Source of the DNA: Bog-756 sp963776225
GTDB taxonomy: Bacteria; Actinomycetota; Acidimicrobiia; Acidimicrobiales; RAAP-2
Assembly: GCA_963776225.1 (NCBI GenBank)
Contig: CAVZLL010000003.1
Coordinates: 372,001 to 436,000, forward strand
Direction of reading: 5' to 3'
DNA length: 64,000 nucleotides
Under the pieces are notes generated by a model. It saw only the letters and a list, made by a program, of their open reading frames with translations, did no database searches and was not told the DNA's origin. Position 1 is the first letter of the stretch, and every line of letters begins with the position of its first letter. This document shows positions 24,346 through 33,255 of the stretch, in pieces. The position numbers and the translations under genes were made by a program.

Positions 24346-25803
24346 GTGAACTCGTACGATCGTCTGTTCATCGGAGGGGACTGGGTGGAGCCGTCCTCGT
24401 CGTCGGTGTTCGAGGTCCATTCGCCCACCACGGGCGAGCTGGTGGGGCGGACCCCCGAGGCCCAGGACGCCGACATCGACCGGGCGGTGGCAGCCGCCCG
24501 CGAAGCCCTGGAGAGCGGACCCTGGCCGCGGATGACACCGGCCGAGCGTGGCGCCATCCTGACCAAGGCGGCCGACGCGATCCGCAACGACATGCAGGGG
24601 ATCGCCGAGCTCATCACCTCCGAGATGGGCTCACCCGTCTCCTGGGGGCTCATGGCCCAGGTGCTCGCCCCGACCATGATCCTCGACTACTACGCGGGGC
24701 TCGGGTCGACGTTCGCCTTCGACACGGTCAAGGACGGTCTCCTGGGTCCGGTCCTGGTGACCAAGGAGCCGGTCGGGGTGGTGGCGGCGATCACCCCGTG
24801 GAACGTGCCCCTCTTCCTGGCGGCCGCCAAGCTCGGCCCTGCGCTGCTCTCGGGCAGCACGGTGGTCTTCAAACCCGCACCGGAGACCCCGCTCGACGCC
24901 AACGTCTTCGCCGGGATCCTGGCCGAGGCCGGCCTGCCGAAGGGTGTGCTCAACGTGGTGCCCGCCGGTCGTGAGGTCGGTGAGCACCTGGTCAACCACC
25001 CGGGTGTCGACAAGGTCTCCTTCACCGGGTCGAGCCTCGCCGGGAAGAAGATCGGGGCGGCGTGCGGTGCCAACCTCAAGCGGTTCAGCCTGGAGCTCGG
25101 GGGGAAGTCGGCCGCCATCCTCCTGGACGACGTCGTCCTCGACGACGCGCTGCCGCTCATGATGCCCAACGCCATCATGAACAACGGCGAGGCCTGCATC
25201 TCGCTCACCCGTATCCTCGCGCCGCGTGACCGCTATGCCGAGGTCACCGACGCCCTCGTCGAGCAGGTCCGGGCCATGACGGTGGGCGACCCCCTCGATC
25301 CGGCCACCGCGGTCGGACCGCTGGTCGCCGAGCGTCAGCGGGACCGGGTCGAGAACTACCTCCGGATCGGTCAGGAGGAGGGTGCCAAGGTGGCGGTCGG
25401 TGGTGGCCGGCCCAAGGACCTACCGACCGGATGGTTCGTGGAGCCGACCGTCCTCGTGGACGTGGACAACTCGATGCGGGTCGCCCAGGAGGAGATCTTC
25501 GGCCCGGTGCTGTCGGTCATCCCCTACGACGACGACGACGACGCCGTGCGCATCGCCAACGACTCCGACTACGGCCTGTGCGGTGCGGTGTTCAGCGCCG
25601 ACAACGACCGCGGGCTCGGCATCGCCCGCAAGGTCCGCACCGGGACCTACATGGTCAACTCCGGGATCCCGATCGACTTCTCCTCGCCGTTCGGGGGGTA
25701 CAAGGAGTCGGGTGTCGGTCGCGAGTTCGGCGAGGACGGGCTCGAGCTGTTCCTGGAGAAGAAGACCATCAACCTCCCCGCCGGGTACAGCCCGACGCCG
25801 TGA
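24346..25803 (+). CDS. NAD(P)+-dependent aldehyde dehydrogenase
   Basis: 485 residues, normal length. AITPWNVPLF binds the cofactor, the ELGGKSA glutamate and the cysteine in NNGEACISLTR are the catalytic pair, and EEIFGPVLSVIPY and PFGGYKESGVGREFG are family motifs. The common GQxC around the nucleophile reads GEAC here, which is seen in some subgroups. GTG 24346 is chosen because AAGGGAGG is correctly spaced. It is divergent from the lipocalin-like gene. Substrate unknown. Confidence 0.92.
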   Translation: MNSYDRLFIGGDWVEPSSSSVFEVHSPTTGELVGRTPEAQDADIDRAVAAAREALESGPWPRMTPAERGAILTKAADAIRNDMQGIAELITSEMGSPVSWGLMAQVLAPTMILDYYAGLGSTFAFDTVKDGLLGPVLVTKEPVGVVAAITPWNVPLFLAAAKLGPALLSGSTVVFKPAPETPLDANVFAGILAEAGLPKGVLNVVPAGREVGEHLVNHPGVDKVSFTGSSLAGKKIGAACGANLKRFSLELGGKSAAILLDDVVLDDALPLMMPNAIMNNGEACISLTRILAPRDRYAEVTDALVEQVRAMTVGDPLDPATAVGPLVAERQRDRVENYLRIGQEEGAKVAVGGGRPKDLPTGWFVEPTVLVDVDNSMRVAQEEIFGPVLSVIPYDDDDDAVRIANDSDYGLCGAVFSADNDRGLGIARKVRTGTYMVNSGIPIDFSSPFGGYKESGVGREFGEDGLELFLEKKTINLPAGYSPTP

Positions 25804-25963
25804 CCGCGGCCGGCCGGGCCGACACGAGCGGGGTGGCCTCGAGCCAGAGGGGTGTCCGACTGTCCGATGCACCCCGGATGTGGTGGTGACCTGCGAACAT
25901 GGGGGATGATGGATGGGGCCCGGCGAACCGTCGGGTCGCGTGCGGGTCCGGAGGCCCCCCTCG

Positions 25964-28234
25964 ATGAGCGCTGAGACCGACGCCGGGATCCGGACGTCCG
26001 CACACTCGAGGGCGCGGGGTCGCACCATCGTGTTCGGCTTCGTCCCCGCCCTCGACGGGCTCCGGGCGATCGCTGTGCTCGGGGTCCTGCTCTACCACGG
26101 CGGGGCCCCGCTGGTCACCGGTGGGTTCCTCGGGGTCAACGTGTTCTTCGTGCTGTCGGGGTTCCTGATCACGACGCTGCTGCTCGGAGAGTGGGGCGAG
26201 CACCTGACCCTCCGGCTCGGTGCGTTCTGGGCCAGGCGGGCCCGCCGCCTGCTGCCCGCGCTCTTGCTGATGCTCCTCGGTGTGGCGGTCCTCGCCAAGG
26301 TCTTCGTCCCGGGCGAGTTCGCCACCCTGCGTCTCGACTCGCTCTCGACGCTCTTCTATGTGGCCAACTGGCACTTCATCGTCGGTGGTGCCGACTACTT
26401 CACCTCCACCGCCCAGCCCTCCCCGCTCGGCCACATGTGGTCACTGGCGATCGAGGAGCAGTTCTACATCGTCTGGCCCCCGGTCCTGCTGTTGCTGCTC
26501 CACGTCGGCAGGCGCCTGCGCCCCTCCCGCCGCTTCTGGCCGGCGCTGGGCGTGGCGCTGACCGGGGCACTGGCCTCGGCGCTGGACATGCGTACCTCCT
26601 TCTTCCACGGCGCGACGCTCACCCGGCTCTACGAAGGCACCGACACCCGCAGCCAGGACATCCTGGTCGGGGCCGCCCTGGCCATCGGCATGGCGATCTG
26701 GGCCGCGCACCGCACGGTCGTCCCGTCCGCGGTGCCGGAGCTCACCGCCGGGCGGTTCGGCCGGGCCCACCCCTCGGCCGGGACCACCGGGACGGCCGCC
26801 CCGCGGCCACACCGGCGTGACCTCCACCGTCGGCGGGGACCGAGTGTCCGTCCGATCAGCGCCTGGGAGATCACCGGGCCGGCTGCCCGGGGGATCCTCC
26901 AGATCCTCGGTTGGTCCGCCTTGTTCGCCGGGCTGGTGCTCTGGATGCGGGTCGACCGTCCGACAGCGCTGCTGTTCGAGGGTGGGGAGCTGATCTTCGC
27001 CATCGGGGTGGCCCTGGTCATCTTCTGCATCGTGACCGCCCAGGCGGCATCGCTCGCCCGGGCGGTCGGCAACCCCGCCTTCTGCTACCTGGGCAAGATC
27101 TCCTACGGCACCTATCTCTGGCACTACCCGCTCTTCGCCCTGTTGGACGCGGCCCGGCTGCACCTCTACGGAGTGCCGCTGCTGGCGGTGCGCATCGCGG
27201 TCACCCTGGTGGTGGCGACCGCCTCGTACTACCTGGTCGAGGTCCCCATCCGCCGGGGTCGGATGGCGTCGCTGACCGAGTGGCGGGCCTGGCTGACCAC
27301 GGCGGCCTCGTTCCTCGGCGTGGTCACCGTCACGGTGGCGGCAACCGTCCCGTCGGCGGCCGGCGCGGCGGGCCCCGTGCGGGTGGTCGGCACCGGGTAC
27401 ACGGGTGCGCCGGTCAAGGTGGCCGTGTTCGGCGACTCGGTGGCCTGGCGGTTGGGGTTCGCCCTGCTGGCCGGCCAGCCCGAGCAGCGGTACGGCGTGA
27501 CCATCGACAACGGGGCGATCGTGGCCTGCGGGGTGGTTCGGAGCACCGGGTACGAGTCCGGAGGTGTCACCGACACCATGGTCCCCCAGTGCAATTCGTC
27601 GTCACCGCCCTCCTCGCAGTGGCCGGCGCAGTGGAAGGGCGACCTCGACCAGTTCCACCCCGCGGTGGTGATGATCCTGGCCGGGCGGTGGGAGGTCATG
27701 AACCGGCTCATCGGTGGTCGCTGGCTCCACATCGGCGAGCCGGCCTATGACGCCGTGCTCCACCGGGCGCTCGATCAGGCCGTCCAGGTCGCCACGTCCG
27801 ACGGCGCCCTGGTCGTGCTGATGACGGCTCCGTGCTTCGACTCGGGCGAGCAGCCCGACGGTCAGCCGTGGCCGGAGGACTCGCCCGAGCGGCTCAACCT
27901 CTACAACCAGATGGTCCGTCAGGTGGCTGCCGAGCACCCGACCACCGTCCGTCTCGAGGACTTCGGGGCGATGGTGTGCCCCGGGGGGGTGTTCTCGACC
28001 ACGACCGACGGTGTGCAACTGCGCGACGGCGACGGCGTGCACATCGTCCCGACCCCCGCCGCCGGCCAATGGCTGGCGTCCCACCTGCTTCCTGAAGTTG
28101 CACAGGTGGGGAGGCTGCAGATGAGCGGCCACCTCCTGCCCGGCCCGTCGGTCGGCTCGACCACCTCCTCTCCGCCGGTCACCGTGTCCGCCTCGGGCAC
28201 CACCTCGGGAGGCGGCACGGGACACGTGCCCTGA
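25964..28234 (+). CDS. Membrane acyltransferase (acyltransferase 3) with C-terminal SGNH domain
   Basis: 756 residues from ATG 25964 (GGAGG upstream). Residues about 20-410 form the multi-helix acyltransferase-3 domain: FVPALDGLRAIAVLGVLLYH carries the conserved histidine, and FFVLSGFLITTLLL and GHMWSLAIEEQFYIVWPP are family signatures. Residues about 470-710 are an SGNH/GDSL-type domain, with the serine in VAVFGDSVAW and a probable Asp/His pair in DGDGVHIVP. The tail is Ser/Thr/Gly-rich. This OafA/YrhL-type architecture O-acylates extracytoplasmic glycans; the target here is unknown. Confidence 0.9.
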   Translation: MSAETDAGIRTSAHSRARGRTIVFGFVPALDGLRAIAVLGVLLYHGGAPLVTGGFLGVNVFFVLSGFLITTLLLGEWGEHLTLRLGAFWARRARRLLPALLLMLLGVAVLAKVFVPGEFATLRLDSLSTLFYVANWHFIVGGADYFTSTAQPSPLGHMWSLAIEEQFYIVWPPVLLLLLHVGRRLRPSRRFWPALGVALTGALASALDMRTSFFHGATLTRLYEGTDTRSQDILVGAALAIGMAIWAAHRTVVPSAVPELTAGRFGRAHPSAGTTGTAAPRPHRRDLHRRRGPSVRPISAWEITGPAARGILQILGWSALFAGLVLWMRVDRPTALLFEGGELIFAIGVALVIFCIVTAQAASLARAVGNPAFCYLGKISYGTYLWHYPLFALLDAARLHLYGVPLLAVRIAVTLVVATASYYLVEVPIRRGRMASLTEWRAWLTTAASFLGVVTVTVAATVPSAAGAAGPVRVVGTGYTGAPVKVAVFGDSVAWRLGFALLAGQPEQRYGVTIDNGAIVACGVVRSTGYESGGVTDTMVPQCNSSSPPSSQWPAQWKGDLDQFHPAVVMILAGRWEVMNRLIGGRWLHIGEPAYDAVLHRALDQAVQVATSDGALVVLMTAPCFDSGEQPDGQPWPEDSPERLNLYNQMVRQVAAEHPTTVRLEDFGAMVCPGGVFSTTTDGVQLRDGDGVHIVPTPAAGQWLASHLLPEVAQVGRLQMSGHLLPGPSVGSTTSSPPVTVSASGTTSGGGTGHVP

Positions 28235-28241
28235 CCGAGGC

Positions 28242-28667
28242 TCAGGTCCCCGACGCGGGCGGGGGGATCGTGCCGGGCGGCGGCTGGTCGAGGACCGAAC
28301 CGTTCGCCGAGCGACACTGTGCCTGCAGCGAGGGGATGAGGGTCTCCTCGGGGACCCGGTTGCTCTCGGAGAGGGTGTAGACCAGCGCCTGGTATTGGTC
28401 GTCGTGGTAGGCGGCCTGGGCCGCGACGGGGATTGCCAGGAGCAGTTCGGTGTAGGCGCGCTGTCGGAGGACCGCAGCCGCCGCCGGAGTTCCCGAGGTC
28501 GAGGCGCGGTGCAGCAGGCCGATCGACCGATCGACGTAGGTGCACGCCTGCCTGGCGATTCCGTTGGCGCTGGCGCCGCAGGCGGTCACCGCGGAGCCGG
28601 TCGCGAAGGTGGCGAGGACGCCGATGGCGAGGTGGGCCAGCCGGCCCCCCACGCCGGGTTGGGTCAC
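28242..28667 (-). CDS. Putative lipoprotein
   Basis: 141 residues from GTG 28667, which overlaps the stop of the upstream gene (GTGA). The N-terminus has a hydrophobic stretch (LAIGVLATFATGSA) followed by the lipobox-like VTAC. The mature part is alpha-helical (TYVDRSIGLLHRAS, VLRQRAYTELLLAIP) and ends in a Pro-rich tail. No known domain recognised. Translationally coupled to the 28664-29221 gene. Confidence 0.72.
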   Translation of the reverse strand: MTQPGVGGRLAHLAIGVLATFATGSAVTACGASANGIARQACTYVDRSIGLLHRASTSGTPAAAAVLRQRAYTELLLAIPVAAQAAYHDDQYQALVYTLSESNRVPEETLIPSLQAQCRSANGSVLDQPPPGTIPPPASGT

Positions 28668-29221
28668 CCGAGCCAACTGCCGGCGGAGTCCAGCAGATAC
28701 CGGCTGACCGCCAGACAGCGGTCGAACACCTCGCACATCATCTCCTCGCCGGCCAGCACCCGGGCGAGGGAGACGGGCGACCGTGCCACGATGTTGAGCC
28801 GGCGCTCGGCCGCCTCGGTGGCAGACGCGTAGGAATCGATGGCCGACACCTCGAGGGGCAATTCGATGCCACCCACGCCGGCGAGGTCGATGGCCAGCCG
28901 GAGCAGGTCGGGGCCGTTGGGGAGCGGCGGGAGCGACCAGGTGAAGGTCAGCGCGAAATGGAACTCGTCCGGCGGTTCCTCGTCCTCGGGAAGTCCGAAG
29001 ACAGCGTCCTCGAAGGAGAGCAGCGTCCGTGGGTCGACCTCGAGGGCGAGGTGCAGGTCGAGCGGGCCACCGCAGCCATCCTCCGGATGGAGCTCGACCT
29101 CCCAGACCTGGCGGAGGGAGTAGGTCTCGACGAAGTGACGCTCGTCGTGCACGTGGAAACCGTGGTCGACCGAATGATCTTTGAGGTCGGCCACGTATCC
29201 GGCCACATCGATGACTGCCAC
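28664..29221 (-). CDS. Conserved-looking cytoplasmic protein of unknown function
   Basis: 185 residues from GTG 29221. The sequence alternates acidic loops and strands (FHVHDERHFVETYSLRQVW, PLDLHLALEVDPRTLLSFED) and has a helical C-terminus (VFDRCLAVSRYLLDSAG). No motif of an enzyme family is seen. Its start lies back-to-back with the inositol-phosphatase-like gene. TAGGCT 9 bases upstream of the GTG is a possible -10 box on the minus strand. Confidence 0.72.
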   Translation of the reverse strand: MAVIDVAGYVADLKDHSVDHGFHVHDERHFVETYSLRQVWEVELHPEDGCGGPLDLHLALEVDPRTLLSFEDAVFGLPEDEEPPDEFHFALTFTWSLPPLPNGPDLLRLAIDLAGVGGIELPLEVSAIDSYASATEAAERRLNIVARSPVSLARVLAGEEMMCEVFDRCLAVSRYLLDSAGSWLG

Positions 29222-29257
29222 AGGAGTCCGAGCCTACCGGGCCGGGCGGGGCTCCGG

Positions 29258-29263
29258 TACTGT
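29258..29263 (+). promoter_or_regulatory. Candidate -10 box for a leaderless inositol-phosphatase transcript
   Basis: TACTGT ends 7 bases before ATG 29271; no Shine-Dalgarno is visible. Confidence 0.5.
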
Positions 29264-29270
29264 CGGCCGG

Positions 29271-30011
29271 ATGGACGACGACGCGCTGCTCGAAGTGCTC
29301 CATGCCACGGCGACCGCGGTCGCCGGCGCCTTGAGTGGCCTGGACGACTGGGGGCTTGCCGGGACACGCGAGAGTCAGTACCGCTCCGACCTCGCGGCCG
29401 ACGCGGCCGCACTGGCCGTCCTCGAACCGGCCGGCCTCGGGGTGCTCTCCGAGGAGTCCGGTGTCCACCACCCGGAGCGTGAGGTGATCGTGGTCCTCGA
29501 CCCGGTGGACGGGTCCACCAACGCGGCGAGGGGGATCCCCTGGTACGCAACGAGTCTCTGCGCGGTGGACGGAACGGGACCGCGTGCGGCGGTCGTGGTC
29601 AACCAGGCGCTCGGTGTGCGGTTCGAGGCACTGCGGGGAGGAGGAGCCCGGCGGGACGGTCGTGCGATCCGGCCCTCGGGTTGCCTGCGGTTGGACGAGG
29701 CGATCCTCGGGTTCTCCGGGTACCCGCCCCGGTACCTCGGCTGGTCGCAGTACCGGGGGCTGGGCGCGGCCGCCCTCGATCTCTGCGCGGTGGCCGAGGG
29801 AGTGCTCGATGGATATGCGGTGGTCGGTGGTTCGAAGCTCGGAAGCTGGGACTACCTGGGCGGGATGCTGGTGTGCACCGAGGCGGGAGCGGTTGTGGTC
29901 GACGCACTCGGTCGGGACCTGGTCACCCTGTCCCACGGCGAACACCGGGCGCCGATGGCGGCGGCTACTCCCGCCCTGCTCGACGCGCTCGTCGAGGCGG
30001 CGGCCCAGTAG
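29271..30011 (+). CDS. Inositol monophosphatase family protein
   Basis: 246 residues with the Mg2+-dependent phosphatase signatures: SEESG (metal-binding Glu), VLDPVDGSTNAARG (the DPxDGT/S loop) and GSWDYLGGMLVCTEAGA (the WD motif contributing the third metal ligand). All expected metal ligands are present, so it should be active on inositol phosphate, a related sugar phosphate or a nucleotide such as PAP. It is followed 13 bases later by tRNA-Val. Confidence 0.9.
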   Translation: MDDDALLEVLHATATAVAGALSGLDDWGLAGTRESQYRSDLAADAAALAVLEPAGLGVLSEESGVHHPEREVIVVLDPVDGSTNAARGIPWYATSLCAVDGTGPRAAVVVNQALGVRFEALRGGGARRDGRAIRPSGCLRLDEAILGFSGYPPRYLGWSQYRGLGAAALDLCAVAEGVLDGYAVVGGSKLGSWDYLGGMLVCTEAGAVVVDALGRDLVTLSHGEHRAPMAAATPALLDALVEAAAQ

Positions 30012-30024
30012 CGTTTGGCACGTC

Positions 30025-30098
30025 GGGCGTTTAGCTCAGTTGGTCAGAGCAGCTGGCTTACAACCAGCAGGTCGTCGGTTCGAGTCCGACAGCGCCCA
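30025..30098 (+). tRNA. tRNA-Val(TAC)
   Basis: 74 bases fold as a cloverleaf: acceptor GGGCGTT/AGCGCCC (one T-G pair), anticodon stem GCTGG/CCAGC with loop CTTACAA (anticodon TAC), and T-arm with GGTTCGAGTCC. The discriminator A is followed by CC but not a full CCA. Less GC-rich, island-like DNA follows. Confidence 0.95.
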
Positions 30099-30492
30099 CC
30101 GGGTCGTTCAGACACATAGGAATCCCAGGGGTGGGAAAGGGCGCGGAACCCGGACAAGCAGGGGGGGGAAGGCGACGGCCGACGGCGACCGGAAGGGAGA
30201 CCGGCGGACCGGCGACGGGGTTGTCTCCCTAACCCACAACGGCACGTAGATGCATTTGGATGCCTCAGCGCAAACTCGTAGGGGTGGTGGGTGGAACCTG
30301 ACCACCGTACTACCAGGACGTTACCACCTCCAAGGAGAATCACGATTCTGAGCGCGCCTACTTGAAGGGCGACCGAACGACACTCTCCGAAGCCGGGGTT
30401 GTCATGGGCAGCGATTCTCTCCACCAGTTAGGCTCCTCGAATCGGCCGTTTCCATCCATTCAGGTATGGCATGGCTCATCAGCAATGGGGGT
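30099..30492. other. Intergenic stretch after tRNA-Val
   Basis: About 390 bases with no supportable gene, integrase fragment or duplicated tRNA 3' end. Base composition falls visibly around 30230-30300, where the island-like region begins. Confidence 0.5.
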
Positions 30493-31476
30493 ATGAAGAT
30501 GATGCGAGTCCCTGGGTCTCGATTGTCTCGATCAGTTGGTGCGCTGGCATTCGCGGCCACTGCATTGACCACCGTCGGTGTGCCACCTGCCGGTGCCTTG
30601 ACAATCCCCCACGCCTACGTCGCTAATAGCTCCTCCAACAGTGTCAGCGTAATCAATTCCTCTACCGGCACGGTGGTTAAGACGGTGGGGGTGGGACACG
30701 GCCCAGAGGCGATCGCGGTCACCCCCAATGAGGGCGATGCCTATGTGACAAACGCCAACTCCAACACAGTAAGCATCATCAATACCTCCACAAACACGGT
30801 TGTAAAGACAGTGGGAGTGAGCAGCGCGCCCGAGGGGGTCGCGATCACCCCCAACGGGAACTATGCCTATGTGACTTGCAGCGGTGCCAGCACGGTGAAG
30901 GTCATCAAGACCTCTACTGGGACGGTGGTGAGCACGGTGACGGTCGGATTGTTCCCCTACGGGGTCGCCATAACGCCCAACGGCAGGGAAGCCTTCGTGG
31001 TCAACTCCGCCTCCGACACAGTAAGCATCATCAATACCTCCACCAACAAGGTGACGAAGACAGTGAAAGTCGGCAGAGAACCAGAGGCGGTCGCCATCTC
31101 CCCCAATGGGACCGACGCCTATGTGACCAACAACCCGAATACTCTGAGCATCATCAATATCTCCACCAACACGGTGGTGAAGACGGTGATAATCGCTGGA
31201 GGGCCACAGGCGGTCGCGATTGCTCCGAACGGGAAGGACGCCTATGTGGTCAGCTCATCCGGAATCGTGAGCGTCCTCAACACCGCTACCAACAAAGTGG
31301 TGAACACAGTGACGGTCGGTACTGCACCCAAGTGGATCGCCATTACTCCTGGCGGCCAGCAGGCGTACGTGACCAACGAGGGCTCTGATGATGTCAGTGT
31401 AATCGATACCTCCACCAACACGGTGGTGAAAACAGTGGGTGTTGGGAGCGTGCCGACCGGGATCGCCACCACCTGA
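30493..31476 (+). CDS. Secreted YVTN-family seven-repeat beta-propeller protein
   Basis: About 327 residues; ATG 30493 follows GGGGG, and ATG 30466 is an in-frame alternative. A signal peptide ends near PPAGALT. Seven repeats of about 42 residues follow, each with DAYVTNxxSNTVSIINTSTN and a KTVxVGxxPEAVAITPNG strand, the YVTN propeller signature found in archaeal and bacterial surface proteins. Seven repeats would close one propeller. Codons use A/T at third positions much more than those of the flanking genes, which suggests acquisition by transfer. Function is probably binding or adhesion. Confidence 0.83.
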   Translation: MKMMRVPGSRLSRSVGALAFAATALTTVGVPPAGALTIPHAYVANSSSNSVSVINSSTGTVVKTVGVGHGPEAIAVTPNEGDAYVTNANSNTVSIINTSTNTVVKTVGVSSAPEGVAITPNGNYAYVTCSGASTVKVIKTSTGTVVSTVTVGLFPYGVAITPNGREAFVVNSASDTVSIINTSTNKVTKTVKVGREPEAVAISPNGTDAYVTNNPNTLSIINISTNTVVKTVIIAGGPQAVAIAPNGKDAYVVSSSGIVSVLNTATNKVVNTVTVGTAPKWIAITPGGQQAYVTNEGSDDVSVIDTSTNTVVKTVGVGSVPTGIATT

Positions 31477-31494
31477 GCCGAGTCTCTTAGTGAG

Positions 31495-31534
31495 AAAAAA
31501 TGTGTGCCCCTTACAAAAAATGTGTGCCCCTTAC
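31495..31534. repeat. Perfect 20-bp tandem duplication
   Basis: AAAAAATGTGTGCCCCTTAC occurs twice with no gap, 19 bases after the YVTN stop codon. It may be a decayed transposon end or slippage product; no transposase is adjacent. Confidence 0.85.
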
Positions 31535-31554
31535 GGGGAGTTCCTAACCCCTAA

Positions 31555-31731
31555 CGACCGAAAGCCGGCTACGTCAATCCTCGCCAACCTGAGCGGCTTT
31601 CCGAACTGATCCGGGGTGTCTGCAAGGGGGTGACGAAGAAGCGGGACCAGGCATACTGGGTCGAAGCAGAGTCATGTCGAACTTTGGCCGATCTGGTTGC
31701 GCTGCTAGCCCGGCTTGGGGAACGTCCGTAG
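31555..31731 (+). pseudogene. Possible gene remnant (59 open codons without a good start)
   Basis: The frame is open from just after a TAA at 31552 to TAG 31729 and reads like protein (PERLSELIRGVCKGVTKK, ADLVALLARLGERP), but no start codon with a ribosome-binding site is present. It might be the 3' end of a gene truncated by rearrangement, or chance. Confidence 0.25.
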
Positions 31732-31770
31732 GGGTGACCCTAAACACCAATATGCCTGCCCCCGACCGGC
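31731..31770. repeat. Imperfect dispersed direct repeat, copy 1
   Basis: Shares the pattern TGACCCTARACACC, then ATATGCC and CGACCGGC, with 33877-33918; roughly five of every six bases match when two short gaps are allowed. The two copies bracket the lipoprotein genes at 31819-33750. Confidence 0.55.
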
Positions 31771-31818
31771 ACCATGGGGATTCCCCGTGAGTCTCCCGAG
31801 GCGTGGTTCACTCAACGT

Positions 31819-32673
31819 TCAGCCTGAACCATTTGCGTTGACGAGCTGATACGAGCCGAAGGCAATGGGCGTCACGGCCCACGCTCCATCACCTTGCGTT
31901 GCCACGATCACGCAGAGCGCCATGCATGGTTCGACTGAAGTCGTGTCGTAAGGCTTCGAGGATGCTGACCCACTGACGACAAATCTGGCCGAACCAGATC
32001 GATCAGTCCCAGTGAAGATGAACGGCTGCGCTGCAAGTTGTGGGCCACAGCCAAGGACGTTGGCGTCCTCAGCGTGGTCGCACTCGGACAGAAGTACCTT
32101 TCCGCTCTCACCGAACCCGCTCACCGATACATTGACACCCTGACCATCTTTGAGTTCGGTGCTGGGCGTCACCGTAACTTTAGGATCAGTGACTACCCCA
32201 GCGCTAGAAACGAAAGGAGGCGGACCACACGGCCACAAGGTGCCGAGAATGGTTGCATCGATCCCAGTTGTCGTGAGAACGATCTTGTAGCCACGAGTTT
32301 CCCCAGGGCGAAACATGTTCAACGACGAAGGGATGGAGGTGCCGCTCGCATCCGTTGCGACCGTACCGACCTCGTAACCACGGACCGTATTGTTCGCCCA
32401 GTCGATTGCGACCGGGCTCTTCGGAGGAAGTCCTTCGACCTTCACTCCCATGGTCACGTTGCCCTTGCTGGTCCGGTACTCGATTGTCCCATGAAGTGGC
32501 CGCTGGGCACAGAAATCTTCATCTTGACCGAATCCGCTCTCTACGGGGGTTGAAATGTGGGTATTGGGCGTCGTCGAGGAGGGGCTGGTAGTACCTCCAC
32601 CACACGAGGCGGTCAGCACCGAACAGGCTACGAGCGTCAGTCCCGCTCTGATCCCATACCTGAGGTTGATCAC
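31819..32673 (-). CDS. Lipoprotein with C-terminal neocarzinostatin-like domain
   Basis: 284 residues from GTG 32673. A hydrophobic leader ends in a lipobox-like TASC, followed by a Ser/Thr/Gly linker. Residues about 165-280 (KVTVTPSTELKDGQGVNVSV, VLLSECD, a Cys-Gly-Pro and ALCVIVATQGD) resemble the neocarzinostatin apoprotein fold with its paired cysteines. Neocarzinostatin-type domains bind small hydrophobic ligands, but many actinobacterial surface proteins carry the fold without any antibiotic function. The middle 100 residues are unassigned. Confidence 0.68.
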   Translation of the reverse strand: MINLRYGIRAGLTLVACSVLTASCGGGTTSPSSTTPNTHISTPVESGFGQDEDFCAQRPLHGTIEYRTSKGNVTMGVKVEGLPPKSPVAIDWANNTVRGYEVGTVATDASGTSIPSSLNMFRPGETRGYKIVLTTTGIDATILGTLWPCGPPPFVSSAGVVTDPKVTVTPSTELKDGQGVNVSVSGFGESGKVLLSECDHAEDANVLGCGPQLAAQPFIFTGTDRSGSARFVVSGSASSKPYDTTSVEPCMALCVIVATQGDGAWAVTPIAFGSYQLVNANGSG

Positions 32674-32679
32674 GATCGA

Positions 32680-32685
32680 AGGCTA
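32680..32685 (-). promoter_or_regulatory. Candidate -10 box, leaderless lipoprotein transcript
   Basis: On the minus strand TAGCCT ends 6 bases before GTG 32673; no Shine-Dalgarno is seen. Confidence 0.4.
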
Positions 32686-32706
32686 GCGAGACCCATTCCC
32701 AGCCAC

Positions 32707-33114
32707 TCAGCCTTCTTGGGGGTGTCCCCGCTGCCGGCTAAGGGTCGATGGCTGCGGGCGGCTCTTGCGGGACCATGAGGTTGCCACCGTGCTGGTCTCG
32801 ACTTGGAATCCGACCTTGGAGAGGGCTCGACCGAAGGTTTCTAGGTCGTCGAGGTTCCGCCCGTAGTCGATGATCTGGAGTGTCTCGCTGCACACCGTCA
32901 AGTCCCAGTGGTCTGGTCCCCGATCATCGACCCTGGCCGTGATCTTCTGGCGACTGACGGTTGGACCCCACCGGGTTCGTCCAATGAGCTTGGTCTTGTT
33001 GGCATCCCAGCAAACTCGCCTCACCCTGGGAACTGCGCCTAGGGTCGATGCCGTTGCGTCAGCCAGAGTCCCCGTGTCCGCTGACCTTCCAGGTCTGGAC
33101 CCGGTCCATGACAT
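32707..33114 (-). CDS. Small protein of unknown function, start uncertain
   Basis: From ATG 33114 this gives 135 residues; the frame is open to a TTG at 33255 that directly abuts the upstream stop codon. Landmarks are TLGAVPRVRRVCWDANKTKL, GRTRWGPTVSRQKITARV and LQIIDYGRNLDDLETF. The last resembles the C-terminal strand-turn-helix (LxDxGxNxxxxE) of a widespread family of about 110-residue uncharacterised actinobacterial proteins. No start has a good ribosome-binding site, and a Lys/Arg/Ser-rich tail follows the domain. Confidence 0.5.
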   Translation of the reverse strand: MSWTGSRPGRSADTGTLADATASTLGAVPRVRRVCWDANKTKLIGRTRWGPTVSRQKITARVDDRGPDHWDLTVCSETLQIIDYGRNLDDLETFGRALSKVGFQVETSTVATSWSRKSRPQPSTLSRQRGHPQEG

Positions 33115-33255
33115 TGCTATCGGCAGGGCGTCAGTGGTCCTGAAACCGAATGCGCCCTTCGTCGGGGACCCGGCCAAAGGCACCCCACCTATCCCACATC
33201 GCCGGGAGAGGGTCACACCCCGGCACGAGTGGGCCAATGATCGCGACGAGCGCAA

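Noticed and set aside
31495..31534. 20-bp tandem repeat considered as a transposon terminal inverted repeat pair
   Set aside because: The copies are direct and adjacent, and no transposase or inverted partner was found nearby.
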